The translations under genes and the position numbers were made by a program. From Deinococcus piscis (lineage in GTDB: Bacteria > Deinococcota > Deinococci > Deinococcales > Deinococcaceae): a DNA stretch of 7,098 nucleotides. Under the pieces are notes generated by a model. That model did no database searches, had not been told where the DNA came from, and saw nothing but the letters and a program-made list of their open reading frames with translations. Location: NCBI RefSeq assembly GCF_014653275.1, contig NZ_BNAL01000061.1, positions 1-7,098 of the forward strand. Reading direction: 5' to 3'. Of the stretch, positions 1-7,098 are shown in pieces; position 1 is the first letter of the stretch; each line of letters starts with the position of its first letter.

Positions 1-46
1 AAGCCGCCCTGCTTCATATTTTTCTGCGATCCAGACAACGTTTCCT

Positions 47-112
47 TCAACCTGTCAGGTACTGAGGAGCGACGGTTAGGCCCAGGGCCAGCACGGCAAA
101 TCGTTTCTGCAT
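47..112 (-). pseudogene. short signal-peptide-like reading frame, probable gene remnant
   Basis: The minus strand has an AGGAG ribosome binding site five bases before an ATG at 112. The frame starts MQKRFAVLALGLTVAP and stops at 47-49 after only 21 codons. The start looks like an export signal: two basic residues, then a hydrophobic run of about ten residues. Such a signal normally leads a much longer secreted protein, so the early stop suggests a frameshift, a nonsense change or truncation by an insertion. The -1 frame stays open from about position 66 to the left edge and reads VPDRLKETLSGS. This would fit either a frameshifted continuation or foreign DNA joined at this point. A genuine micropeptide is the other option. 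The family is not recognised and the left part is outside the window. Confidence 0.3.
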
Positions 113-120
113 AAGTCTCC

Positions 121-140
121 TTTTTGTAATGTTTTTGTAA
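121..140. repeat. 9-bp direct repeat TTTTTGTAA, two copies
   Basis: TTTTTGTAA occurs at 121-129 and again at 132-140, giving an 11-bp period close to one helical turn. It lies just upstream of the ribosome binding site of the minus-strand remnant at 47-112. There it would form an A-rich leader segment in the RNA or a binding site on one face of the helix. The rest of 141-290 is AT-rich, with an AGGT-GAAT-ACCT inverted repeat near 141-152 and no gene that I can support. Confidence 0.4.
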
Positions 141-290
141 GGTGAATACCTCATGACCATAGCATGTGTGTCATTAAAGTCGGATGAAGCCTAGAGGATG
201 CATAACCTGCCGGAAGTTACAATTTTTGACCAGGGAAGCATGAGGGACACGAATAGACAACCTGTCGGTAGGTCAACTAGCCTGTAGGGC

Positions 291-794
291 ATGGACAACA
301 CTTATCTTCTGCTGCTCACGGCTCATAGTTGGGTCCGCTGGCTGGTCCTGCTGACCGGCATCTGGGCATTGGTCAACGCTTTTTCGGGCGTGCGTGCACG
401 CGGCCCGATGACTTCCCGCGCACCGTTTGCGTCTTTCATGGGCAGCATCCACCTGCAAGTCCTGCTGGGCCTGGCCCTCTTTGCCATGATGGGTATGGGC
501 GGCATGGCCCCTTTCCCCGATGGCCCCCGCGACAGCTTTGGCTGGGAGCACCTGGGCCTGGGCCTGCTTGCCGCTGTCTTCGCCACGATGGCCAACCGCG
601 CCGCCAAAGCCCCAGCCCGCGCTGCTCCGGTCTTTGTGGCTGACGGAACCCCGGCCCCCACGCCCACGCCAGCTGCTGTCAATGACGAAATCACCCGCTG
701 GCGCGGGGCGCTGCTCTGGACCATCCTGGCCTGGATTCCGCTGCTGCTCGCCATTCCCTGGTGGCGTCCGGTCCTGCGCATGTTCGGGCAGTAA
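291..794 (+). CDS. small four-helix membrane protein with cytochrome-b-like conserved histidines
   Basis: The protein has 167 residues and four predicted membrane helices at about 17-33, 51-69, 87-101 and 138-156. A proline/alanine/threonine-rich linker (about 104-130) separates helices three and four. Histidines H12 (in AHSWVRW), H54 (in SIHLQVLLG) and H87 (in WEHLG), plus R16, sit at the ends or starts of helices. This resembles a family of small membrane proteins often labelled 'cytochrome b-like', which begin HSGLRW and end in an IPW-RP-like segment, here IPWWRP. Haem binding is inferred only. The start is well fixed, because an in-frame TAG lies at 285-287, two codons upstream. The ribosome binding site (AGGG, 286-289) is too close to be strong, so translation may be weak or nearly leaderless. 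The gene stands alone and ends at a shared terminator. Confidence 0.8.
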   Translation: MDNTYLLLLTAHSWVRWLVLLTGIWALVNAFSGVRARGPMTSRAPFASFMGSIHLQVLLGLALFAMMGMGGMAPFPDGPRDSFGWEHLGLGLLAAVFATMANRAAKAPARAAPVFVADGTPAPTPTPAAVNDEITRWRGALLWTILAWIPLLLAIPWWRPVLRMFGQ

Positions 795-811
795 ACCCAC
801 AAAAACGCCAT

Positions 812-842
812 AAAAAAAGGCCCCCGGTGAAGGGGGCTTTTT
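812..842. terminator. bidirectional rho-independent terminator
   Basis: A perfect 6-bp G+C stem, GCCCCC (820-825) and GGGGGC (832-837), encloses a six-base loop. It is flanked by an A run (812-818) and a T run (838-842), so it has a U tract in both directions. It lies between the converging genes ending at 794 (+) and 858 (-) and should stop both transcripts. Confidence 0.88.
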
Positions 843-857
843 CGTGAGTGGTAGGAC

Positions 858-1376
858 TTAGCTGACGGTACAGGTTTCCAGCACGGGGAAAGAGTACTGC
901 GAATAGCTTGGGGCACTCACAATAGTGCCGTTGGCGCTGCGGGTCTGAATTCCTAGATTCGTGTAACCCAAAACTTTGACGTTACGAGTAATGGGATTCA
1001 CAGTAATGGATTGAGCGTTCAGACTCAGAGGAGCCATTTTGGGACCGAAGGTGAACAGGAGTTGGCTGGAGCCACCGTTAGCAGGGTTTACCGTCTTATA
1101 GCCAAGATTTTTGACGGTGCCACTCTTAACTCCACGTGCCAGCAATTCAACCCGTTCAGTACCAGCAGCCCAACTGGCGCTAGCCTGCACAGTAGTATTC
1201 GCGTTATCACAAATTACATAAGTACCTTTGCGAATGGTTTGACCAGTTGCTGAGTCCTTGACATCTGCAGCTAGCTGCCAATCAGTGGTAGGAGGACGGC
1301 TATCATTCACAGTGCCACCGCCGCAGCTAGCCAGAACGCCAGTCAAGCCCAAAGCCATCAATGCAATTTTTTTCAT
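858..1376 (-). CDS. putative lipoprotein of unknown function, low G+C
   Basis: The protein has 172 residues starting MKKIALMALG, with a lipobox LASC and lipidated cysteine C18. A glycine-rich tether and a hydrophilic mature part follow. The ATG at 1376 is preferred over the in-frame TTG at 1397: AGGA sits seven bases before it, and it gives a proper signal peptide. The mature part is rich in N, T, S, V and G, with alternating polar and hydrophobic residues that suggest a beta-sandwich. C56 and C169 could form a disulphide joining the ends of the domain. Two stretches resemble each other, around LGYKTVNPANG (91-101) and LGYTNLGIQTRSANG (136-150). I recognise no family. Base composition is unlike its neighbours: 152 of 300 bases in 901-1200 are G or C, against about 65 percent in the next gene. 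That fits recent acquisition or a fast-evolving envelope gene. It is monocistronic and ends at the shared terminator. Confidence 0.82.
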   Translation of the reverse strand: MKKIALMALGLTGVLASCGGGTVNDSRPPTTDWQLAADVKDSATGQTIRKGTYVICDNANTTVQASASWAAGTERVELLARGVKSGTVKNLGYKTVNPANGGSSQLLFTFGPKMAPLSLNAQSITVNPITRNVKVLGYTNLGIQTRSANGTIVSAPSYSQYSFPVLETCTVS

Positions 1377-1398
1377 GCCTTTATCCTGCGCTCCCAAA

Positions 1399-1426
1399 CT
1401 GACGCTTACGTGATCGGGCGTTTAAA
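1399..1426 (+). promoter_or_regulatory. candidate promoter for the 1506 lipoprotein gene
   Basis: CTGACG (1399-1404) and TTTAAA (1421-1426) lie 16 bases apart. Each matches the sigma-70-type consensus at four of six positions. The spacing to the gene start leaves a leader of about 70 bases. The call rests on pattern only. The TTTAAA box is palindromic and could equally serve the minus-strand gene. Confidence 0.22.
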
Positions 1427-1431
1427 GACCA

Positions 1432-1453
1432 TGAGGAATCCTCAAATGTGAGG
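1432..1453. promoter_or_regulatory. TGAGG/CCTCA/TGAGG overlapping inverted repeats in the divergent spacer
   Basis: TGAGG (1432-1436), CCTCA (1440-1444) and TGAGG (1449-1453) are regularly placed. The central CCTCA can therefore pair with either flanking TGAGG, giving two mutually exclusive hairpins with loops of three or four bases. The element lies between the two divergent lipoprotein genes (1376 and 1506). It could be a repressor site for both, or a small RNA switch in the 5' leader of the plus-strand gene. No function is shown. The rest of 1377-1505 holds no gene. Confidence 0.3.
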
Positions 1454-1505
1454 AGGCTTCCGAGCAGTTCATCCGCCGCGCTGATCGGGGTTCTAGGGTG
1501 TGGAC

Positions 1506-2033
1506 ATGATGAACTTTGCGAAGGTGTCTTTGCTGCTGGCCCCGGCGTTCCTGTCTGGCTGCGCGGTGCTGAGGGGCGGGCCGCCGCCTTATTCGCCGCT
1601 GGAAGCCCGGTATAGCGGCACCTACGAGGGCGTGCTTAGGGGGCTAACGGGCGAGTCGGCGGCGCGGCTGGTGCTGGATGTCTCCGAGAAAGACGGCAGC
1701 GCGGCGGGCGTGCTGACCAACCTGCGCAGCAACAAGAGCTACACCTTCAGCGGCGAATTTATCCCGGTGGGGGAGGGCGGCTCGCTGAGTGCGCAGCTGT
1801 TCGAGAAGGGCAACCGCCACGCCGCCAACCTGACGGCCAACCTGGGCCTTAGCGGCGGCGCAGCGCAGGTGCAGGGACAGGTGCGGACCGTGCTGCTGGG
1901 GCAGGAGTTGATGGATTTTGACCTGACGCTGCGGCGGGTGCAGCCTCAGCGGGCTGAACAGATAGGGCTGCCAGTAACAGCGCCGTCAGTAACAGCGCCC
2001 GGGGCACCGACCTTGCGCCCGGTGTGGCCCTGA
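1506..2033 (+). CDS. putative lipoprotein of unknown function
   Basis: The protein has 175 residues starting MMNFAKVSLLLAPAFLSGC, with lipobox LSGC and lipidated cysteine C19. A proline/glycine-rich tether (about 22-32) follows. The ATG at 1506 is chosen because AGGG (1495-1498) lies seven bases upstream. The GTG at 1500 would be only one base from it, and the ATG at 1509 is also possible. Residues 36-145 alternate hydrophobic and polar residues with glycine turns (SGTYEGVLRG, SYTFSGEF, AQVQGQVRTVL), as expected for an antiparallel beta barrel or sandwich. The tail (about 155-175) is low-complexity P/A/V/T and contains a duplicated VTAP unit. I recognise no family. Composition is typical of the host. 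It shares a spacer with the divergent low-G+C lipoprotein. It precedes miaB by 138 bases with no clear terminator, so some read-through is possible. Confidence 0.82.
   Translation: MMNFAKVSLLLAPAFLSGCAVLRGGPPPYSPLEARYSGTYEGVLRGLTGESAARLVLDVSEKDGSAAGVLTNLRSNKSYTFSGEFIPVGEGGSLSAQLFEKGNRHAANLTANLGLSGGAAQVQGQVRTVLLGQELMDFDLTLRRVQPQRAEQIGLPVTAPSVTAPGAPTLRPVWP
1972..2001 (+). repeat. 15-bp tandem duplication inside the lipoprotein tail
   Basis: CAGTAACAGCGCC occurs at 1972-1984 and 1987-1999, a 15-bp period. In frame this duplicates a VTAP-small residue unit near the C-terminus. The copies differ only in the last two bases, so the duplication looks recent. The copy number of the five-residue unit could vary between strains. 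Confidence 0.6.
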
Positions 2034-2054
2034 GAGACATGGGGCACCATATGC

Positions 2055-2083
2055 CTGATGCTGCGTGGCCCAGGCGCTAAGAT
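2055..2083 (+). promoter_or_regulatory. candidate miaB promoter
   Basis: CTGATG (2055-2060) and TAAGAT (2078-2083) are separated by exactly 17 bases. The -10 box matches TATAAT at four of six positions and the -35 box is poor. Transcription would start near 2090, downstream of an in-frame ATG at 2058. This supports the later GTG start for miaB. Confidence 0.3.
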
Positions 2084-2098
2084 GGTGCTCCTGCCGGT

Positions 2099-2115
2099 GC
2101 CCAGCCTCTCTGGGC
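2099..2115 (+). other. hairpin in the presumed miaB leader
   Basis: GCCCAG (2099-2104) and CTGGGC (2110-2115) form a perfect 6-bp stem with a five-base loop, about ten bases after the expected transcript start. No U tract follows, so it is not a standard terminator. It may protect the 5' end of the RNA or have no role. Confidence 0.3.
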
Positions 2116-2156
2116 CGCTGGCGCAGCGTGGCCCCGGAATCCATCCGGTCAGCCCT

Positions 2157-2162
2157 GAGGAG
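2157..2162 (+). promoter_or_regulatory. ribosome binding site that decides the miaB start
   Basis: GAGGAG lies nine bases before the GTG at 2172. No comparable site precedes the upstream in-frame ATG codons at 2058 or 2082, and the 38 extra residues they would add show no MiaB-like sequence. Confidence 0.75.
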
Positions 2163-2171
2163 AGAAAAACT

Positions 2172-3551
<1,380 letters not shown>

Positions 3552-3552
3552 A

Positions 3553-3658
3553 GGTCTAAGGGTCGCAAAGTCTAAGGGTCTAAGGGCTCAAGAGAAGAAG
3601 GTCTAAGGGATAAGCAGTGGCTGCCCTTAGACCTTCCGACTTTTAGACTCTTGGACCC

Positions 3659-3661
<3 letters not shown>
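3553..3661. repeat. cluster of GTCTAAGGG repeats between convergent genes
   Basis: GTCTAAGGG occurs in direct orientation at 3554-3562, 3570-3578, 3578-3586 and 3601-3609, and inverted (CCCTTAGAC) at 3624-3632. Degenerate relatives follow at 3642-3647 (TTAGAC) and 3653-3661 (GGACCCTTA). The array fills the whole miaB/pckA gap and touches the pckA stop codon. The copies are irregularly spaced and partly overlap, unlike a clean microsatellite. Short non-coding intergenic repeats are known in Deinococcus genomes, but I cannot assign this one to a named family. Confidence 0.7.
3597..3636. terminator. 13-bp perfect hairpin built from the repeats, likely bidirectional terminator
   Basis: Positions 3597-3609 and 3624-3636 are perfect reverse complements over 13 bp, around a 14-base loop. 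On the minus strand a U-rich stretch (TTCTTCTCTT) follows the stem, which suits termination of pckA. On the plus strand CTTTT comes only about five bases after the stem, which is weaker for miaB. No other terminator exists in the 107-base gap. Confidence 0.6.
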
Positions 3662-5236
<1,575 letters not shown>

Positions 5237-5443
5237 ATGTTTCCTCCGGGGCGTGTTCAGCAGCTGGGTCCTGGCGAAACCAGGGCTTTCCGAGCTGTCC
5301 GGCAGGGCAGCAAAAAGCCGCGCCGTGTACCGAGTGAAGGCAAACTTTGCTCTTGTCTCCTGTACTGAGCTCTTCTGTAGGGGCTCGCCTGTACCGGGCC
5401 ACGCCACAAAGACTGGCCGCTAGGCCCGCTGCTGAACTGAACG
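5237..5443 (-). promoter_or_regulatory. long 5' leader of pckA with small hairpins
   Basis: If the promoter at 5450-5478 is real, the leader is about 207 bases long. It contains a 5-bp hairpin with a UUUCG loop (stem CCTGG 5270-5274 and CCAGG 5280-5284), about 23 bases before the ribosome binding site. It also contains an 11-bp palindrome GCAAACTTTGC (5340-5350). I recognise no known riboswitch class and no leader peptide with a good start. A second, nearer promoter cannot be excluded. Confidence 0.35.
5243..5247 (-). promoter_or_regulatory. strong ribosome binding site of pckA
   Basis: The minus strand reads GGAGG six bases before the ATG at 5236, the strongest Shine-Dalgarno match in the window. 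It fixes the start and excludes the longer open frame. Confidence 0.85.
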
Positions 5444-5449
5444 CTTTCT

Positions 5450-5478
5450 ATTGTGCCGTAAGTGTCACCGGATAACAA
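5450..5478 (-). promoter_or_regulatory. candidate pckA promoter
   Basis: On the minus strand TTGTTA (5478-5473) and CACAAT (5455-5450) lie exactly 17 bases apart, each matching the sigma-70 consensus at four of six positions. It is the best promoter-like pair upstream of pckA that I could find. Transcription would begin near 5443. Confidence 0.4.
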
Positions 5479-5484
5479 ATATCC
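5470..5484. promoter_or_regulatory. inverted repeat over the pckA -35 box, possible operator
   Basis: GGATA-ACAAA-TATCC is a perfect 5-bp inverted repeat with a five-base centre. It covers the whole -35 hexamer of the candidate pckA promoter. A protein bound here would block RNA polymerase, which would suit a gluconeogenic gene that must be repressed on sugars. The regulator is unknown and the half-sites are short. Confidence 0.3.
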
Positions 5485-5705
5485 TTATTCACTTCGGCTC
5501 TCATACGGATGGCGGTTGAATCGCTCAGTTTGGAGTGAGGCAACCCGGCCCACAGAAGTCAAAGAACACATGTTACGCGGCATGAAGTCATAGGGAATGA
5601 TTTCTGTGGCCTGTGGCGGCATGGACACTTCAGTCATCATTGTGGCGCTGCCGCCCGGTTTCAGGTTGGGCCTGTGGACAGGGTAAAAATTCTCGCAACA
5701 GACCC
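5485..5705. other. gene-free spacer with several inverted repeats, possible structured RNA
   Basis: I see no convincing gene here. CCACAGAA (5550-5557) and TTCTGTGG (5602-5609) form an 8-bp perfect inverted repeat around 44 bases. GGCGGCA (5615-5621) and TGCCGCC (5649-5655) form a 7-bp perfect pair around 27 bases. Near 5671-5682 is a short CCTGTGGACAGG hairpin followed by an A run. CTGTGG occurs three times within 5604-5677. Such stacked stems could mark an untranslated RNA or a long leader, but no known RNA family is recognised. The DNA is less GC-rich than the flanking genes. Confidence 0.3.
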
Positions 5706-5732
5706 AAAAAAACCCTGCCACGGTGGGCAGGG
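5706..5732 (-). terminator. rho-independent terminator of the coiled-coil protein gene
   Basis: On the minus strand GGCAGGG/CCCTGCC pairing (5726-5732 with 5713-5719) gives a 7-bp stem with a six-base loop. Seven T residues (5712-5706) follow directly. It sits 54 bases after the stop of the gene ending at 5786. Confidence 0.9.
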
Positions 5733-5785
5733 CTTGGGAGCTTCCAGGTGTGTTGACTCGGTTAACTGGACCTGGCCGAACCGGT

Positions 5786-6946
5786 TCAGGCTTTGGGCGT
5801 GTGGCCGCTCTCGCTGCCGCTCAGGCGGTCATTCGGGGCAGGCTTGGCCTGGGTGCTGCTGTCTGCGGGCTTGTCAATGCTGGCCGGAGCTTCAGCGCCC
5901 GTCTTGGGGTTGCCGCTGTCTTTGGAGGCGTCGCCAGTTGCCGCCACGCTCTTGTTGGCCGTTGGTGCGGGGTTGGTGCTGGGCTTGGGGCCTTCGATCC
6001 ACATTTCGCCCACGCTGGCCTTGAAGGAGCGACCTACGCGCTCCAGATGGTGACGGGCGTCAGGGGAGACTTTCTCCACGCCTTCGAGCACGGCTGTGCG
6101 GGCTTCAGGCATACGGGCCAGCGCCACCGCGCCAGCGCCGAGCAGGCCTAGCAGGACGGTGCCGCCGCCCAGGCCACCGCCCGAGCGGGCCTGGCGCTCG
6201 GCCAGACGCTTTTGCTTGAGCACGTCTTTTTCAAAGCGGCCAAATTCACGCTCGGCCATCTTGTGCAGCGGGGCGACTTTCTTCTCAATGGCGCGCTCCA
6301 GCTTGTGGGCCTGCCAGTCCCGCTTGGTGCTGCGCAGTTCACGTTCGGCGTCGCGGCGGGCACGGTTCAAGTCGCGCTCCATCTGGCGGCGGCGGTCTTC
6401 CAGCTCATCTCCGCTGCGGCTGAGGAAGCCCAGGAAGCTGCTCTGCAGGTCTCCAAGCTGTTCGCTGCCCTGGCGTGCGGCGTGACGGGCCGTGCGGCGC
6501 GCCTGCTTGACCTGATGTTCACCCTGGTCGGCCAGTCCCATCACGCTGCGGCGGGCGTCTTTGCGGACCCCTTGCAGCGTGTCTTCGGCCTGCTCGGCGC
6601 GGCTGTGCCACTCTTTTTGGGCGTCGGCAGCCAGGCGGGTCGCCCGCTCGGCAGCCGTCTCCAGCAAACCCTGAGCGCGGCCTACCAGTTCGGGGGCGTC
6701 ATCGTGCCGCCAGTCGTGCAGGGCCTGCTGGCCTTCGCGGGCCAGGCGGCGGGCGCGGCGCTCGGCCTGCGTGGCGGCCACGCTCAGCGCGGGAACCACT
6801 TCTTCTTCCAGTAGTTCACGGCCCTGGCCGTAGGCAGAGCGGGTGGTGCCCACCACGCGGTCACGCAGATTGCGGTCCAGCAGCAGGGCCGCCAGACCAC
6901 CCATCAGCACCAGATTGGATGCGGAAATTCCAGATTTTTTGGTCAT
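5786..6946 (-). CDS. membrane-anchored, highly charged helical (coiled-coil-like) protein of unknown function
   Basis: The protein has 386 residues and no recognised family. It starts MTKKSGISASN, with a hydrophobic stretch at about 11-23 that could be a membrane anchor. Residues 42-255 are rich in A, R, E, Q, L, D and K with almost no glycine or proline, so a long helix or coiled coil is expected (for example RRRQMERDLNRARRDAERE, 185-203). Next come a GGGLGGG hinge (256-262), a second hydrophobic helix (about 263-278, TVLLGLLGAGAVALA) and a short helical part with MWIEGPKP (315-322). The last 65 residues are a low-complexity P/A/S/T/K tail that is probably disordered. The alanine-rich amphipathic helices vaguely recall LEA-type desiccation proteins, but this is speculation. 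The ATG at 6946 has AGGAG nine bases upstream. The frame stays open to the right edge, though with atypical codons. It is monocistronic with its own terminator. Confidence 0.82.
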   Translation of the reverse strand: MTKKSGISASNLVLMGGLAALLLDRNLRDRVVGTTRSAYGQGRELLEEEVVPALSVAATQAERRARRLAREGQQALHDWRHDDAPELVGRAQGLLETAAERATRLAADAQKEWHSRAEQAEDTLQGVRKDARRSVMGLADQGEHQVKQARRTARHAARQGSEQLGDLQSSFLGFLSRSGDELEDRRRQMERDLNRARRDAERELRSTKRDWQAHKLERAIEKKVAPLHKMAEREFGRFEKDVLKQKRLAERQARSGGGLGGGTVLLGLLGAGAVALARMPEARTAVLEGVEKVSPDARHHLERVGRSFKASVGEMWIEGPKPSTNPAPTANKSVAATGDASKDSGNPKTGAEAPASIDKPADSSTQAKPAPNDRLSGSESGHTPKA

Positions 6947-6983
6947 GTCTATCAACTCCTTTAACGCCAGCCAGTCTAGACCA

Positions 6984-6997
6984 TCCTCCCGTGAGGA
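6984..6997. other. TCCTC-CCGT-GAGGA hairpin in the upstream region
   Basis: A perfect 5-bp stem with a four-base loop lies about 40 bases before the start of the coiled-coil protein gene. It has no T run and so is not a terminator. In RNA it would be a small leader hairpin upstream of the ribosome binding site at 6956-6960. Confidence 0.3.
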
Positions 6998-7007
6998 CGG
7001 CGCTTCG

Positions 7008-7059
7008 CTAAGTTTCTCTATATCCGGGTCTCTAAGTAGCTTCCGGGTGTAGACTAAGT
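7008..7059. repeat. spaced direct repeats upstream of the coiled-coil protein gene
   Basis: CTAAGT occurs at 7008-7013, 7032-7037 and 7054-7059, with start-to-start distances of 24 and 22 bases. TCCGGGT lies between them at 7023-7029 and 7042-7048. Two full units and one partial unit, each about two helical turns long, suggest cooperative binding of a regulator on one face of the DNA. It could also be a decayed tandem duplication. The block lies 60-115 bases before the start at 6946. Confidence 0.45.
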
Positions 7060-7072
7060 CATCAGACGACTT
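7056..7072. promoter_or_regulatory. 17-bp near-perfect palindrome, possible operator
   Basis: AAGTCATCAGACGACTT has 8-bp half-sites AAGTCATC and AAGTCGTC (the second read on the other strand), with one mismatch around a single central base. It overlaps the last CTAAGT repeat. Its size suits a dimeric repressor or activator. It does not match the Deinococcus radiation/desiccation response motif as I know it. Confidence 0.35.
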
Positions 7073-7098
7073 GACCCCCAACTGACTCCTGAAGACGA

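Noticed and set aside
226..254. TTGACC followed at 17 bases by ACGAAT as a promoter for the 291 gene
   Set aside because: The -35 box is good, but the -10 box matches only three of six positions. I would not annotate it.
49..266. Three AACCTGYC-like octamers (49-56, 204-211, 259-266)
   Set aside because: They are short, irregularly spaced and degenerate beyond the octamer, so chance is the simplest explanation.
2058..2171. 38-residue N-terminal extension of MiaB
   Set aside because: There is no ribosome binding site, no MiaB similarity, and it would begin upstream of the likely transcript start.
5237..5407. 57-residue N-terminal extension of pckA
   Set aside because: The ATG at 5236 has a GGAGG site and matches the family's N-terminus. 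The extension has no family resemblance and overlaps the leader.
5485..5721. 78-codon minus-strand frame between the two minus-strand genes
   Set aside because: Its start lies inside the terminator stem of the preceding gene and its internal ATG codons have no good ribosome binding site. Composition is spacer-like. A short peptide is not fully excluded.
5786..7098. Radiation/desiccation response motif upstream of the coiled-coil gene
   Set aside because: The palindrome at 7056-7072 has different half-sites from the motif as I know it, and no other copy is visible in the window.

Overview
The window reads as chromosomal DNA from a Deinococcus-type bacterium. This is inferred from high G+C with GC-rich third codon positions, from the character of the MiaB and ATP-type PEP carboxykinase proteins, and from lineage-style lipoproteins and coiled-coil proteins of no known family. 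No species can be named from sequence alone. There is no rRNA, tRNA, CRISPR array, complete insertion sequence or phage module.

Layout, left to right. Positions 1-290 are AT-rich and hold only a 21-codon minus-strand frame with a good ribosome binding site and a signal-peptide-like start, probably the stump of a broken gene. At 291-794 (+) lies a small four-helix membrane protein with histidines in a cytochrome-b-like pattern. It converges, across a strong bidirectional terminator (812-842), on a low-G+C lipoprotein gene (858-1376, -). A divergent spacer separates that gene from a second, GC-rich lipoprotein gene (1506-2033, +). The tRNA methylthiotransferase gene miaB follows (2172-3551, +). 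A spacer full of GTCTAAGGG repeats, with a 13-bp perfect hairpin, separates miaB from the convergent pckA gene (3659-5236, -). pckA has a candidate promoter 200 nt upstream, an inverted repeat over its -35 box and a long leader. Positions 5485-5705 have no convincing gene but several inverted repeats. A textbook minus-strand terminator (5706-5732) closes the last gene, a 386-residue membrane-anchored, charged, helical protein of unknown function (5786-6946, -). The region upstream of that gene (6947-7098) carries spaced direct repeats and a 17-bp near-palindrome.

The genes do not form one pathway. Two are housekeeping functions: miaB (tRNA A37 modification) and pckA (gluconeogenesis). The others are envelope proteins of unknown role: one small integral membrane protein, two lipoproteins and one membrane-anchored coiled-coil protein. 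Almost every gene looks like its own transcription unit. I found no convincing new defence or mobile system. The most useful leads are the helical membrane protein with its patterned upstream region, the repeat-filled miaB/pckA spacer, and the pckA control region with the structured spacer behind it.
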